A DNA stretch of 64,000 nt from Paraburkholderia flava (GTDB lineage Bacteria; Pseudomonadota; Gammaproteobacteria; Burkholderiales; Burkholderiaceae), in NCBI RefSeq assembly GCF_004359985.1, contig NZ_SMRO01000003.1, positions 416,205 through 480,204 of the forward strand, read 5' to 3'. A program made the translations under genes and the position numbers. Below the pieces are notes generated by a model. It saw only the letters and a program-made list of their open reading frames with translations. It had not been told where the DNA came from and did not search any database. Positions 47,041 through 55,834 of the stretch are shown piece after piece (position 1 is the first letter of the stretch; every line of letters begins with the position of its first letter).

Positions 47041-48060
47041 TCAGTAGCCGTACTGCATGTTCTGCTGCACGTTGCTCTTGTCGTAGAAGCGGTCCGACAC
47101 CTTGACCCACGTCGGAATCTTCTCGCCCTTCGCATAGCGTTGCGCGACGTCACACGCGAGCGGGCCGAAGAACGGACTCGACTGCACGCTCGCGCCCAGT
47201 TCGCCGGCCGCGATTGCATCCATGCCGCCCTTCGTGCCGTCGATCGTCACGATCTGGATGTCCTTGCCCGGCTGCTTGCCGGCGGCCTTGATCGCGGCGA
47301 TCGCGCCGAGCGCCATTTCGTCGTTGTGCGCGTACACGGCGGTCACGTCCGGATGCGCCTGCAGCAGCGTCTCCATGACCTGACGTCCCTTGTCGCGTGC
47401 GAAGTCGCCGCTTTGCGACGCGATGATCGACATGCCCGGGTTCTTCGCGATCACTTCGTCGAAGCCCTTCTTGCGATCGTTCGCGGCGGAGGCGCCGGTC
47501 GTGCCTTCGAGTTCGATGATCTTCGCCTTGCCGCCCGTCGCCTTGACGAGCCAGTCGGCGGCGCGGTGGCCTTGATCGATGAAGTCCGAACCGATGAACG
47601 TGATGTAGTCGCGGCCCGCTTTCGCAACCGACTGATCGACGTCGCGGTCGACGAGAATCACCGGAATGCCGGCCTTCTTCGCCTGCAGCACGATCGGTGC
47701 GAGCGGCTTTTCTTCGCGCGGCGGGAAGACCAGCAGATCGACGTGCTGCGCGATCATGCTCTGGATGTCGGAGACCTGTTTCGCGTTCGAGCTGTTCGCG
47801 TCGGTCAACACGAGCTGCCAGCCGCACTTCGCGGCGACGTCCTTGAAGCTCTTCGTTTCGGCGAGCCGCCACGGGTTGTTGCTTTCGGTCTGTGCGAAGC
47901 CGACCTTCAGCGGCGTCTTGTTGGGCAGCTTGGGCAGCCCGTCGTCGGCGTGTGCTGCGACCGCGCCGAGACCGAATGTCAATGCGAATGTCAGAACCTG
48001 AAGCGACGCGGCCAGCGGACGAACCCGCGGCCGGCGCGATTGCCGATTGTGCGACGCCAT
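47041..48060 (-). CDS. ytfQ: Sugar ABC transporter periplasmic binding protein (YtfQ-like)
   Basis: 339 residues. Signal peptide about 1-38 ending AVAAHA, then a Peripla_BP_4 domain: LKVGFAQTESNNPWRLAETKSF, VILVDRDVD, ELEGTTGASAANDRKKGFDEVI, SQSGDFARDKGRQVMETLLQ, YAHNDEMALGAI. These track E. coli YtfQ (GSESGWRAAET, SQSGDFTRSKG), which binds galactofuranose. First gene of the importer; one candidate LacI-type operator lies about 100 nt upstream. Confidence 0.9.
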   Translation of the reverse strand: MASHNRQSRRPRVRPLAASLQVLTFALTFGLGAVAAHADDGLPKLPNKTPLKVGFAQTESNNPWRLAETKSFKDVAAKCGWQLVLTDANSSNAKQVSDIQSMIAQHVDLLVFPPREEKPLAPIVLQAKKAGIPVILVDRDVDQSVAKAGRDYITFIGSDFIDQGHRAADWLVKATGGKAKIIELEGTTGASAANDRKKGFDEVIAKNPGMSIIASQSGDFARDKGRQVMETLLQAHPDVTAVYAHNDEMALGAIAAIKAAGKQPGKDIQIVTIDGTKGGMDAIAAGELGASVQSSPFFGPLACDVAQRYAKGEKIPTWVKVSDRFYDKSNVQQNMQYGY

Positions 48061-48155
48061 GTCTTCCTCCAGTACCTGGTGGTGGATTGCTTATGCTTTT
48101 TTCGTGACCCTGTCGTCCCGCGAAGATCGCCGGACGTGCCGATTATTCCATCGGG

Positions 48156-48185
48156 AATTATTATTGGTCAATCACTAATAATATT
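48156..48185. promoter_or_regulatory. Candidate LacI-family operator 1, upstream of ytfQ
   Basis: An imperfect dyad: left arm 48156-48168, right arm 48174-48185, 5-nt centre. The right arm contains the shared word ACTAATAATAT (48174-48184). It overlaps the last codons and stop of the lacI-type gene and lies about 100 nt upstream of the ytfQ ATG. A/T-rich in a GC-rich context. Confidence 0.6.
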
Positions 48186-49250
48186 AATTGCAGTGGTTTT
48201 TGCCTCGGTAATTACCCTCACCGACGCGCGTTCGACCAGCGGACCGTCGAGCTTCACCATCCGGTGCCGCACCGGCGCGCCGGCCGCGCGGTTGTGTTCT
48301 TCCTGCAGCAGCGTCTCGACGGCCCAGCGGCCCAGCTCGTAGTTCGGCAACACGACGGTCGACAGCGGCGGGTGCGTGTGGCGCGCGATTTCCTGGTCGT
48401 CGTAGCCGAGCACCGACACGTCTTCCGGCACGCGATGGCCGAGCTGCTTCAGCGCTTCGATCGCGCCGAGCGCCATCAGGTCGTTCGCGCAGAAGATCGC
48501 GGTGGGCGGATTCGCCTCGCGCATCAGCGACAGCGTGTGCTCGAAGCCGGCACCCGAACTCCAGTCGCCGTCGCGCACGAGTTCCTGTGCGAACGGCAGG
48601 TCGGCGGTGGCGAGCGCGGTGCGATAGCCCTTCAGGCGATCCTTCGCGGCGTCCTGCCACGGTTCGCCGTTGACGTAGCCGATCCGCCGATGACCCGAGC
48701 GCAGCAGATACTCGGTCGCCAGATGGCCGCCCGCGACCTCGGCCGGCACCACCGACGACTGGCCGCCGTCGCTCGTGTAGCAGTTCAGCAGCACGGTCGG
48801 CACGCGCAGCAGCGCGGCCGGCAACGTGACCTTGCGGGTGTAGACGGTGGCGTAGATCACGCCGAATACGTTCGGGCTCGACAGCGCGGCATCGAGCACC
48901 TGCTGCTCGATGTCCGCGTTGCCGTGCGTCGAGTAGACCGCGAGCATCTTGCCGCTCGCGTAGGCCGCATCGCGTGCGCCGTCGACGTTCACGACCGGAT
49001 GCGGGCTGGTCGAGATTTCGTCGGCGAGATAGACGATCAGGTTGCGCTCGTCCTTCGACGGCGCGACCGCTTCGCGCGCCGACAACCGGTAGCCGAGGTC
49101 GTGCGCGGCCTTCAGCACCTTGTTGCGGGTGGCTTCGGAAAACTTCGCGCCCGTCGCGTTGTTCAGCACCAGCGAAACGGTGGATTGCGACACGCCGGTG
49201 AGCTTGGCGATATCGGTCATCGTGGGGCGGCGTTGCGTCGATTTCTTCAT
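48168..49250 (-). CDS. LacI-family transcriptional regulator of the sugar importer
   Basis: 360 residues. N-terminal LacI HTH (TMTDIAKLTGVSQSTVSLVLNN) with hinge helix, then a periplasmic-binding-like effector domain (VFGVIYATVYTRKVTLPAALL, CANDLMALGAIEAL, VLGYDDQEIARHTHPPLSTVVLP). Same strand as, and 107 nt upstream of, ytfQ; divergent from the aldose 1-epimerase. Probably the local repressor, released by a sugar. Confidence 0.92.
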   Translation of the reverse strand: MKKSTQRRPTMTDIAKLTGVSQSTVSLVLNNATGAKFSEATRNKVLKAAHDLGYRLSAREAVAPSKDERNLIVYLADEISTSPHPVVNVDGARDAAYASGKMLAVYSTHGNADIEQQVLDAALSSPNVFGVIYATVYTRKVTLPAALLRVPTVLLNCYTSDGGQSSVVPAEVAGGHLATEYLLRSGHRRIGYVNGEPWQDAAKDRLKGYRTALATADLPFAQELVRDGDWSSGAGFEHTLSLMREANPPTAIFCANDLMALGAIEALKQLGHRVPEDVSVLGYDDQEIARHTHPPLSTVVLPNYELGRWAVETLLQEEHNRAAGAPVRHRMVKLDGPLVERASVRVITEAKTTAINIISD

Positions 49251-49330
49251 GGGCAGGCCGCATCGCGCGGCAGGAACGGAACACGCCGGAAGGTCCGGCT
49301 GCCGGGGCTCCGGCTGGTCTCGACGGTACC

Positions 49331-49341
49331 ACTAATAATAT
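49331..49341. promoter_or_regulatory. Candidate LacI-family operator 2
   Basis: A second copy of ACTAATAATAT, in the same orientation as the other two, 81 nt upstream of the lacI-type ATG. The flanks do not form a clear dyad, so it may be a weak or half site. Confidence 0.5.
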
Positions 49342-49413
49342 CCGCGCAGCAACGCGCGCAAACCCGTTTGGGCAGGCCTCCGCGAAATCCGCGGGCACCG
49401 CTTCGCGATAAAT

Positions 49414-49430
49414 TTATTACTAATAATATT
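49414..49430. promoter_or_regulatory. Candidate LacI-family operator 3, upstream of the aldose 1-epimerase
   Basis: TTATTACTAATAA is a perfect 13-bp palindrome and contains the start of the shared ACTAATAATAT (49419-49429). It is 77 nt upstream of the epimerase ATG and 164 nt upstream of the regulator ATG, suited to controlling both directions. Confidence 0.6.
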
Positions 49431-49506
49431 GACCGACAAGCCTTGCTCGTGCGATTCTCGGTCGCGCCGGGCCGTCCTGGCTCTCTCACTGCCGTTCGCT
49501 ACGACC

Positions 49507-50517
49507 ATGCACGATCTTTCCCCGAGTTCACTGCCGTCCGATCTGTCTTCTGAGCGCCTCGACGCTGTGCCGTTCGTGGCCATGCCGGCCGCGCCTGCGG
49601 GTCTGACGTTGATCGAGCTGAGGAGCGGCGACACGAGGGTGACGGTCGCGCCGCAGATCGGCGGTGCGATCGCGGCGTACTGCGACGTAGCCGATTCCGC
49701 TAACGGCGAGCCGCTGCACTGGTTCCGTCCCGCGACGCAGGCTGCGCTTGCAGAACGCGATCCGCTGAAGATGGGCAGCTTCCCGCTGTTTCCGTATTGC
49801 AACCGCATTCGCGATGCGCGCTTTGTCTTCGAAGGCCACACGATCGATTTGTCCGGCGACGGCAACCGTTTCGCGCACGCACTGCACGGTCACGCGTGGC
49901 GACGCGAATGGCGCGTCGGCGAGCGCACGGCGAATGCCGTCGAACTGCATTTCGATCACGAGCCCGATGCGCATCTTCCCGGTGACTGGCCGTTTCGCTA
50001 CGTCGCGCAGCAGCGGATCGAACTGATCGGCAACGCGCTGCACGTGACGATGCGTGCGCGCAATCTGTCGGATCGCGCGATGCCGTTCGGCATGGGACAT
50101 CACCCGTACCATCCGCGCACGCCGCATACGCAGGTGCATGCGCAGGTGCGCGCGATGTGGCACGCGGACGGCGACGTGCTGCCGACGCATCTCGGCGCGC
50201 ATCCGTCCGTCGATGCATTGAGCTGCGGCATGTCCGCCGATGCATTCGAGCTCGACAACAACTTCGCGGGCTGGTCGCGCGAGGCGACCGTGACGTGGAC
50301 CGACGAGCGGCGCAGCGTGACGCTGCGCGCTGAAGCGCCGTTTAACCATCTGGTGGTGTTCGCGCCGGCCAACGATCCGCAACTGTGCGTCGAGCCGGTG
50401 ACCAACACGACCGACTGCTTCAACGCCGGCATCGCGCCGGATCGTACCGGCGGGCAGGTGCTGGCGCCGGATGAAGAGGTGGTCGCGCGACTCGTGTGGA
50501 CGCCGCAGCGGTTCTGA
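49507..50517 (+). CDS. Aldose 1-epimerase family protein
   Basis: 336 residues from ATG 49507; the frame is open from 49429 but that would start on top of operator 3. GalM/YeaD-like beta-sandwich: FPYCNRIRDARFVFEG, the catalytic His in ALHGHAWRREW, MGHHPYHPRTP and the catalytic Glu in CVEPVTNTTDCFN. It interconverts alpha and beta anomers of the imported sugar, consistent with divergence from the importer regulator. Confidence 0.88.
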   Translation: MHDLSPSSLPSDLSSERLDAVPFVAMPAAPAGLTLIELRSGDTRVTVAPQIGGAIAAYCDVADSANGEPLHWFRPATQAALAERDPLKMGSFPLFPYCNRIRDARFVFEGHTIDLSGDGNRFAHALHGHAWRREWRVGERTANAVELHFDHEPDAHLPGDWPFRYVAQQRIELIGNALHVTMRARNLSDRAMPFGMGHHPYHPRTPHTQVHAQVRAMWHADGDVLPTHLGAHPSVDALSCGMSADAFELDNNFAGWSREATVTWTDERRSVTLRAEAPFNHLVVFAPANDPQLCVEPVTNTTDCFNAGIAPDRTGGQVLAPDEEVVARLVWTPQRF

Positions 50518-50627
50518 AATCCTCGTAGCCTTGTTCAGCCGACCTGCAACCGAGGCATAGGTAGTCGCGGCTCGCGTGGACGCCGCAGCAGGGCGAGACG
50601 CAGCGTCGTTCAGCCGACCTGCAACCG
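50488..50627. repeat. Imperfect tandem duplication at a convergent gene junction
   Basis: GTGGACGCCGCAG occurs at 50496-50508 and 50576-50588 (offset 80). A 20-nt word starting GTTCAGCCGACC occurs at 50533-50552 and 50608-50627 (offset 75). A block of roughly 75-80 bp covering the end of the epimerase gene and the end of the EEP gene has been duplicated with a small indel. The outer copies are the functional 3' ends. Confidence 0.75.
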
Positions 50628-51407
50628 CGCCATATACGGAAGATGATCCGACAGCCACGCGGTTTCCTGCGTCGGCTGGATCCATTCGATCGGCTTCATG
50701 TCGCGCACGAACATCTTGTCGAGCGCGAGCGCCGGCGAAAAAGCGGGGAACGTGCGCGCCGGTTCGCCGAGCAGCGTCGCGACCTCGTGCAGCCCATGCT
50801 CGCCGAAGAGCGGCACCGAATCGTTACGCCAGTCGTTGAAGTCGCCGGCCAGCACGAGCGGACCGCTCGGCGCTTCTTTCGCGATCCAGTGCGCGATCCA
50901 GTTCATCTGCCGCAGCCGCGCCGAGCGCGTGAGCGCGAGATGCGCGCACAGCAGCGTCACCGAGTGACCCGCGAACGTCGCGCGCGCCACCAGCAGACCG
51001 CGCCGTTCGAAGCGATGCGCGGAGATGTCCCAACGTCCGCCGAGATCCAGCGGATGCGGCGACAGGATCGCATTGCCGTGCCGCCATGAAGGCTTGAAGA
51101 CATTCGGCCCGAGCGCGATTTCGAGTTCGAGCGCGCGGGCGATTTCGGTCGCCTGGCAATGCCAGACGTCGTCGGCGGGGTCGCCGAGCGGCGCGCCGAA
51201 ATTGCTCGACAACACCGGCGCCGGCATCCGCCGCGCCATCGCTTCCTGCAGGAAATATGCGTCGGCATGCGTCGACTGCACCCAGCGCTGCATCGCTTGC
51301 CAGGCCTGAAAGCCGAGCGGCGTGCGACCCTTGTGCAGGTTCCAGCTGACCGCGATGAAGTCTTTCGACTGCACGTCGGTGTGAATCAGTTCCTCGGGGT
51401 TTCGCAT
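50610..51407 (-). CDS. Endonuclease/exonuclease/phosphatase family protein
   Basis: 265 residues. EEP fold: the Asn of VSWNLHKGR and Glu of YFLQEAMARR bind the metal, a catalytic His is in CAHLAL, Asp/Asn in LAGDFNDWRND, and the last His in LSDHLPYMARL. The family spans DNases, phosphodiesterases and lipid phosphatases; specificity is not decidable. No signal peptide. The secreted hypothetical protein lies 28 nt upstream-to-downstream on the same strand. Confidence 0.87.
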   Translation of the reverse strand: MRNPEELIHTDVQSKDFIAVSWNLHKGRTPLGFQAWQAMQRWVQSTHADAYFLQEAMARRMPAPVLSSNFGAPLGDPADDVWHCQATEIARALELEIALGPNVFKPSWRHGNAILSPHPLDLGGRWDISAHRFERRGLLVARATFAGHSVTLLCAHLALTRSARLRQMNWIAHWIAKEAPSGPLVLAGDFNDWRNDSVPLFGEHGLHEVATLLGEPARTFPAFSPALALDKMFVRDMKPIEWIQPTQETAWLSDHLPYMARLQVG

Positions 51408-51435
51408 GCCGCGTCGTCCCTATTTTTTGTCGATG

Positions 51436-51930
51436 TCATGGGTTGGTCGCGAGGCTCGCACGCACCCGGTACACGAGCGTCGGATTCTGGTCGACGATCT
51501 TCCATGTGGTCCATTCGCCCGGCTTCAGTTGCAGCCCGGGATGACTCGCGCTGACAAGCCGCGGTTGCGGTGGCAGCTTGCAGCCCTGGGCGGTTTGCGG
51601 CGTGTCGTTTTCCTCGAGTGTTTCCTGTGCGTCGATCGCGAGCGTCACGGTGTTCGCGTCGGCCTGCGTCGGCGAAATGGTCAGCGTGCGCGACAGGTCG
51701 ATGCTGCCCGCCGGTTGATCCTTGCAGCCGACGTTGCGCTGCACGACGTGATGATGCGTGTCCGTGCGCGCCTGGCCGACGGTCGTCGTGCCGTCGAAGG
51801 TGTCGATCTGCTGGCCATCGCGCATCACCTGCAACTGCCATTGCACGACAGGCTGTACCGAACGCGTGTCCTGCGCGTGCGCGAGCAGCGAGGTGCCGAG
51901 CAGCACGGCGACGAGACTGGTTTTCCACAT
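51436..51930 (-). CDS. Secreted hypothetical protein
   Basis: 164 residues from ATG 51930. Sec signal peptide MWKTSLVAVLLGTSLLAHAQ, cleaved after AHA. The mature part is rich in beta-forming segments (VQWQLQVMRDGQQIDTF, TLTISPTQADANTVTLAID) and has two Cys (VGCKDQP and QGCKLPP) that could form a disulfide in the periplasm. No family I recognise. The gene precedes the EEP gene by 28 nt, so they are probably co-transcribed. Confidence 0.75.
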   Translation of the reverse strand: MWKTSLVAVLLGTSLLAHAQDTRSVQPVVQWQLQVMRDGQQIDTFDGTTTVGQARTDTHHHVVQRNVGCKDQPAGSIDLSRTLTISPTQADANTVTLAIDAQETLEENDTPQTAQGCKLPPQPRLVSASHPGLQLKPGEWTTWKIVDQNPTLVYRVRASLATNP

Positions 51931-52257
51931 GAGAACGATCTCCGGCGCAGCGTGCGGCGGTGGAATGGAACAGCCGCCCATCTTACGCCTGCTGACGATA
52001 ACGGTTTCTGACACCCGATCGCCGGCCGGGTTCAGCAACACTACATTTCACTTGGTGACGGCAATCGGTTCATTCAAGGTCTTGCGCGTCTGTGCGGGGC
52101 GTTCCGGACAGGTCCGACGAAAGATGATTGATGTGTTAGCAGCAGACGTGCCGCGCTGCTCGCTTGCGTCGTATTCGCGCGTCGCTACACTGGATTGAAG
52201 CGGTGCGAGAAAACACAGAAGCGCCGCATCGACGGTTTCAGTCCGACGGGGTGTGCG

Positions 52258-53235
52258 ATGACGACAGCCATGGTCAAGCAGGAAATCGCGGTGGCGTCGT
52301 TCAGCAAGGTCTACGAACTCGACAGGGTCGAGTCCGCGCTGAACGAACTCGGCGATGGGGCGAACGACGCGCTGCGAACGACGTACGAGAAGATGCTGAA
52401 AATCGGCAATCTGCGCTTCTGCGTGAAGCCGAACCGGATGCCGTCGATCGACGATCTGATTGACGTGCTGCCGAACTTCGAAGCGCCGCTCGACGATGTC
52501 CGCAAGCAGGTCGCGCTGTGCATCGAAACCGACGACCGTCTCGAGCTGATGCCGATCCTGCTGCTCGGCGATCCCGGCATCGGCAAGACGCACTTTGCGA
52601 AGCATCTCGCGAGGCTGCTCGGCACCGCGTATCACTACGTCGCGATGAGTTCGCTGACCGCGGGCTGGATTCTGTCCGGCGCGTCGTCGCAATGGAAGAA
52701 CGCGAAGCCCGGCAAGGTGTTCGACGCGCTCGTGCACGGCAGCTACGCGAACCCGGTCATCGCAGTCGACGAGATCGACAAGGCCACCGGCGATTCGCAA
52801 TACGATCCGCTCGGCGCGCTGTACGCGCTGCTCGAACACGACACCGCGCAGACTTTCATCGACGAGTTCGCCGAAGTGCCGATCAACGCCGGCCACGTGA
52901 TCTGGATCGCCACCGCGAACGACGAGCGCTCGATTCCCGAGCCGATCCTGAACCGGATGAACGTCTACGAGATTGCGCCACCCGATCGCGAGGGCGCGCG
53001 TCGGATTGCGCAGTCGATCTACGACGAGATCCGTTCGGCGCACAGCTGGGGCGTTCGTTTTCCCACGCAGCTCGCCGATCGCACGCTCGATGCGCTGATG
53101 CAGGCATCGCCACGCGAAATGCGACGCGCGCTCCTGAACGGATTCGGCGCGGCGCGGATCGCGAACCACGAGGAGATGGAGCCTGACGACATTCGCCTCG
53201 ACTACGGCGCACGTCGCAAGCCGATCGGGTTTTGA
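52258..53235 (+). CDS. Lon-like AAA+ ATPase without protease domain
   Basis: 325 residues from ATG 52258. Walker A LLGDPGIGKTHFAKHLA (about 105-120), Walker B VIAVDEIDKATGDSQYDPL, sensor 1 IWIATANDERSIPEPILNRM and an alpha-helical lid. The AAA module resembles that of Lon (DEIDK, DP.GALY.LLEHD), but there is no Lon substrate domain or Ser-Lys peptidase. A 100-residue N-terminal region is specific. Probably an unfoldase or remodeller; no partner gene adjoins. Confidence 0.8.
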   Translation: MTTAMVKQEIAVASFSKVYELDRVESALNELGDGANDALRTTYEKMLKIGNLRFCVKPNRMPSIDDLIDVLPNFEAPLDDVRKQVALCIETDDRLELMPILLLGDPGIGKTHFAKHLARLLGTAYHYVAMSSLTAGWILSGASSQWKNAKPGKVFDALVHGSYANPVIAVDEIDKATGDSQYDPLGALYALLEHDTAQTFIDEFAEVPINAGHVIWIATANDERSIPEPILNRMNVYEIAPPDREGARRIAQSIYDEIRSAHSWGVRFPTQLADRTLDALMQASPREMRRALLNGFGAARIANHEEMEPDDIRLDYGARRKPIGF

Positions 53236-53411
53236 TTCCTGAAAACGAAATGAATCGGTCGCGCGTTGTTTCGCATTTTGCAACTAAGAGTTGTAGCTAA
53301 TCGGGCTGGAGAATCGATAGTAGGTGGATACACTGAGCCGTACCGAATGACGCTGCACACAACCAGCGGCATTCAGCTAAACGACTCATCAAACGACTAA
53401 AGGTGTCCACC

Positions 53412-53840
53412 ATGAAAAAGACCTCGATTGCTGCTCTGTTGATCTCCGCTGTTGTTGCCGTGCCTGCTTTTGCGAGCGGCGTCGGTCCTGCGCCGTTCTA
53501 TCGTCCGCAGGTTGAGACGAGCACGCAGACCAGCACGGTGACCCGTGCCGAGGTACGCGCCGACGTCGCACAGGCACGTGCCGCCGGTGAACTGAACGCG
53601 AATGCGAATGCACCCGCATGGCCGGTGCGGATGGCCGCGGTATCGACGAATGCGCCGAAGACCCGCAGCGAAGTGAAGGCGGAAGTCGCACAAGCCCGCG
53701 CGAACGGCGAGCTCAGCCTGAATCCGAATGCGCCTGCGTACCCGCGACAGTTCGCGACCGGTGGCTATACCGTGCCGCGCGCGCAGATCCACACGCAACT
53801 GAGCCAGGGATCGGTCGACGGCGCGAGCGTCGAAGACTGA
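53412..53840 (+). CDS. DUF4148 domain-containing secreted protein
   Basis: 142 residues. Signal peptide about 1-22 (MKKTSIAALLISAVVAVPAFA), then two DUF4148 repeats: TRAEVRADVAQARAAGELN and TRSEVKAEVAQARANGELS, each followed by Asn/Pro-rich NANAPAWP or NPNAPAYP. A third partial repeat is near the end (VPRAQIHTQLSQ). The family is abundant in Burkholderiaceae; function unknown. Followed by a strong terminator. A GTG at 53403 is an alternative start. Confidence 0.9.
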   Translation: MKKTSIAALLISAVVAVPAFASGVGPAPFYRPQVETSTQTSTVTRAEVRADVAQARAAGELNANANAPAWPVRMAAVSTNAPKTRSEVKAEVAQARANGELSLNPNAPAYPRQFATGGYTVPRAQIHTQLSQGSVDGASVED

Positions 53841-53887
53841 TCGACCTCGCGCCTGACGGTCAGGCGCCGATGTCATGAATGTGTCCG

Positions 53888-53922
53888 AAAGTGCCCGTAG
53901 TCGATCCGACTACGGGCACTTT
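53888..53922 (+). terminator. Terminator of the DUF4148 gene
   Basis: A perfect 16-bp stem (53888-53903, 53907-53922) with an ATC loop, 47 nt after the stop. The arms start with AAA and end in TTT, so it may act in both directions. Confidence 0.85.
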
Positions 53923-54063
53923 GCTTTGAATCGGCGACGTACAATCGATGTGAACAGACATCGCGGATGACGGCCGCGCGTCGTTGCGGCGCACGGCGGC
54001 ATCCCGTTCCCATCGGGCAGTTGAGCGAGACGAAGCGTGGCGCGGTGCGCCGGCGCGAGACAC

Positions 54064-55170
54064 ATGGATCAGATCGAATGTGTAGTGATCGGCGCGGGCG
54101 TGGTCGGCCTCGCCGTGGCCCGCGCGCTCGCCGCGCGCGGACGCGAAGTGATCGTGCTCGAAGCAGCCGAGGCGATCGGTGTCGGCACCAGTTCGCGTAA
54201 CAGCGAGGTGATCCACGCGGGCCTCTACTATCCGCGCGGTTCGCTGAAGGCATCGCTGTGCGTGCGCGGCCGCGAACTCCTCTACGAATACTGCGCGGCA
54301 CGCGGCGTTCCGCATCAGCGCTGCGGCAAGCTGCTCGTCGCGACGGCGGCGAACCAGATTCCTCAGCTCGAAAGCATCATGATGCGTGGCCGCGAAAACG
54401 GCGTGCTCGATCTCGTGCGGATCGGCGGCGCGGATGCGCAGGCGCTCGAACCCGCGCTCGAATGTGTCGCTGCGGTGTTCTCGCCACAGACGGGTATCGT
54501 CGACAGCCATCAACTGATGCTCGCGTTGCAGGGCGATGCGGAAAACGACGGCGCCGTGTGCGCGTTCCATGCGCCGGTCGAAGCGATCGAGGCGATCAAC
54601 GGACGCTTTGTCGTGAAGGTCGGCGGCGCCGCACCGACAACACTCAACGCCGCATGTGTGATCAACAGCGCGGGGCTGCAGGCGAATGCAATCGCGCGTC
54701 GCATCCGCGGACTCGATGCGCGTCACGTGCCGCCGTTGTATCTCGCGCGCGGCAACTACTTCAGCGTGTCGGGTCGCGCACCGTTCAGCCGGCTGATCTA
54801 TCCGATGCCGAACGAAGCAGGGCTCGGCGTGCATCTGACGATCGATCTCGGCGGCCAGGCGCGTTTCGGTCCGGACGTCGAATGGGTCGATGCGATCGGC
54901 TATGACGTCGATCCGCGCCGCGCAGATTCGTTCTATGCGGCGATCCGCGCGTACTGGCCGGCGTTGCCCGACGGCGCGCTGCAACCGGCGTACGCAGGCA
55001 TTCGTCCGAAGCTGTCGGGCCCAGGCGAACCCGCCGCCGACTTCGTGATTCAAGGCCCCGCCGCGCACGGTGTACGCGGACTCGTGAACCTGTTCGGTAT
55101 CGAATCGCCGGGCCTGACCGCGTCGCTTGCGATTGCCGCGCGCGTCTGCGAACTGGCCGGCGTTGCATAG
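54064..55170 (+). CDS. FAD-dependent oxidoreductase, L-2-hydroxyglutarate dehydrogenase (LhgO)-like
   Basis: 368 residues from ATG 54064. DAO-fold flavoprotein: dinucleotide motif [20 protein letters not shown] at about 6-25, then the LhgO-like [56 protein letters not shown], and the C-terminal [23 protein letters not shown]. LhgO oxidises L-2-hydroxyglutarate to 2-oxoglutarate and passes electrons to quinone; related members act on other 2-hydroxyacids. Confidence 0.85.
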   Translation: MDQIECVVIGAGVVGLAVARALAARGREVIVLEAAEAIGVGTSSRNSEVIHAGLYYPRGSLKASLCVRGRELLYEYCAARGVPHQRCGKLLVATAANQIPQLESIMMRGRENGVLDLVRIGGADAQALEPALECVAAVFSPQTGIVDSHQLMLALQGDAENDGAVCAFHAPVEAIEAINGRFVVKVGGAAPTTLNAACVINSAGLQANAIARRIRGLDARHVPPLYLARGNYFSVSGRAPFSRLIYPMPNEAGLGVHLTIDLGGQARFGPDVEWVDAIGYDVDPRRADSFYAAIRAYWPALPDGALQPAYAGIRPKLSGPGEPAADFVIQGPAAHGVRGLVNLFGIESPGLTASLAIAARVCELAGVA

Positions 55171-55321
55171 CGCATATAACGAATCTCGCGCAGATCGCGT
55201 GCGTAGTGGCGATTTGCTTATGCCTGTCATTTGACTGCTCACGCGCGGGTACTTCGTTGCTATCCTGTGGGGACCGCCGTCGCTAGAACGGCGTCAGTTC
55301 CATAAAATGGAGTGAGTCCCC

Positions 55322-55642
55322 ATGAAGTCATCCCGTCGTACGTTTTTGATTACGAGCCTTGGTGTTGCCGGCGTTGCTTCGACGCTCGCGCTGTCCCGCC
55401 AGGCTTTCGCCGATGCACCGAAGGTCACCGAAGCCGATCCGACCGCCCAGGCGCTCGGCTACAAACAGGACGCAACGAAGGTCGATAAGGCGAAGTACGC
55501 GAAGTACGCCGCCGGTCAGGATTGCGGCAACTGCAGCTTCTTCCAGGGCAAGGCCGGCGATGCATTTGGCGGCTGCCCGATGTTCGGCGGCAAGCAGGTG
55601 TCGAGCAAGGGCTGGTGCAGCGCGTATAACAAGAAGGCTTGA
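55322..55642 (+). CDS. hip: High-potential iron-sulfur protein (HiPIP)
   Basis: 106 residues. A Tat signal peptide (SSRRTFLITS, cleavage near AFADA) exports the folded protein. The four cluster ligands are Cys68, 71, 85 and 99 (DCGNC, GGCPMF, GWCSAY), standard HiPIP spacing for a 4Fe-4S centre. It carries electrons in the periplasm, for instance between the bc1 complex and terminal enzymes. A TTGACT element at 55231 may belong to its promoter. Confidence 0.95.
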   Translation: MKSSRRTFLITSLGVAGVASTLALSRQAFADAPKVTEADPTAQALGYKQDATKVDKAKYAKYAAGQDCGNCSFFQGKAGDAFGGCPMFGGKQVSSKGWCSAYNKKA

Positions 55643-55834
55643 ACCTCGCGCGGCCTCACGGTTCGCATGCACGACAACAAGCGCGTTGAACTGCATGCAC
55701 GGTCTGAACCGTCGATGTGCCGCGACGAACCGGATCGACGATACATGTCCCGCATCTCGCAGCGGGTGCATTCGTCGATCCGCATCTGCATCCGCATCTA
55801 GATATGCGCGATCGCCTGAAAAAACCTCACGCCA

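Noticed and set aside
50496..50627. Direct repeats as insertion-sequence target duplications
   Set aside because: No transposase or terminal inverted repeats lie between them; the two repeated words sit at nearly the same offset, so a simple tandem duplication explains them.
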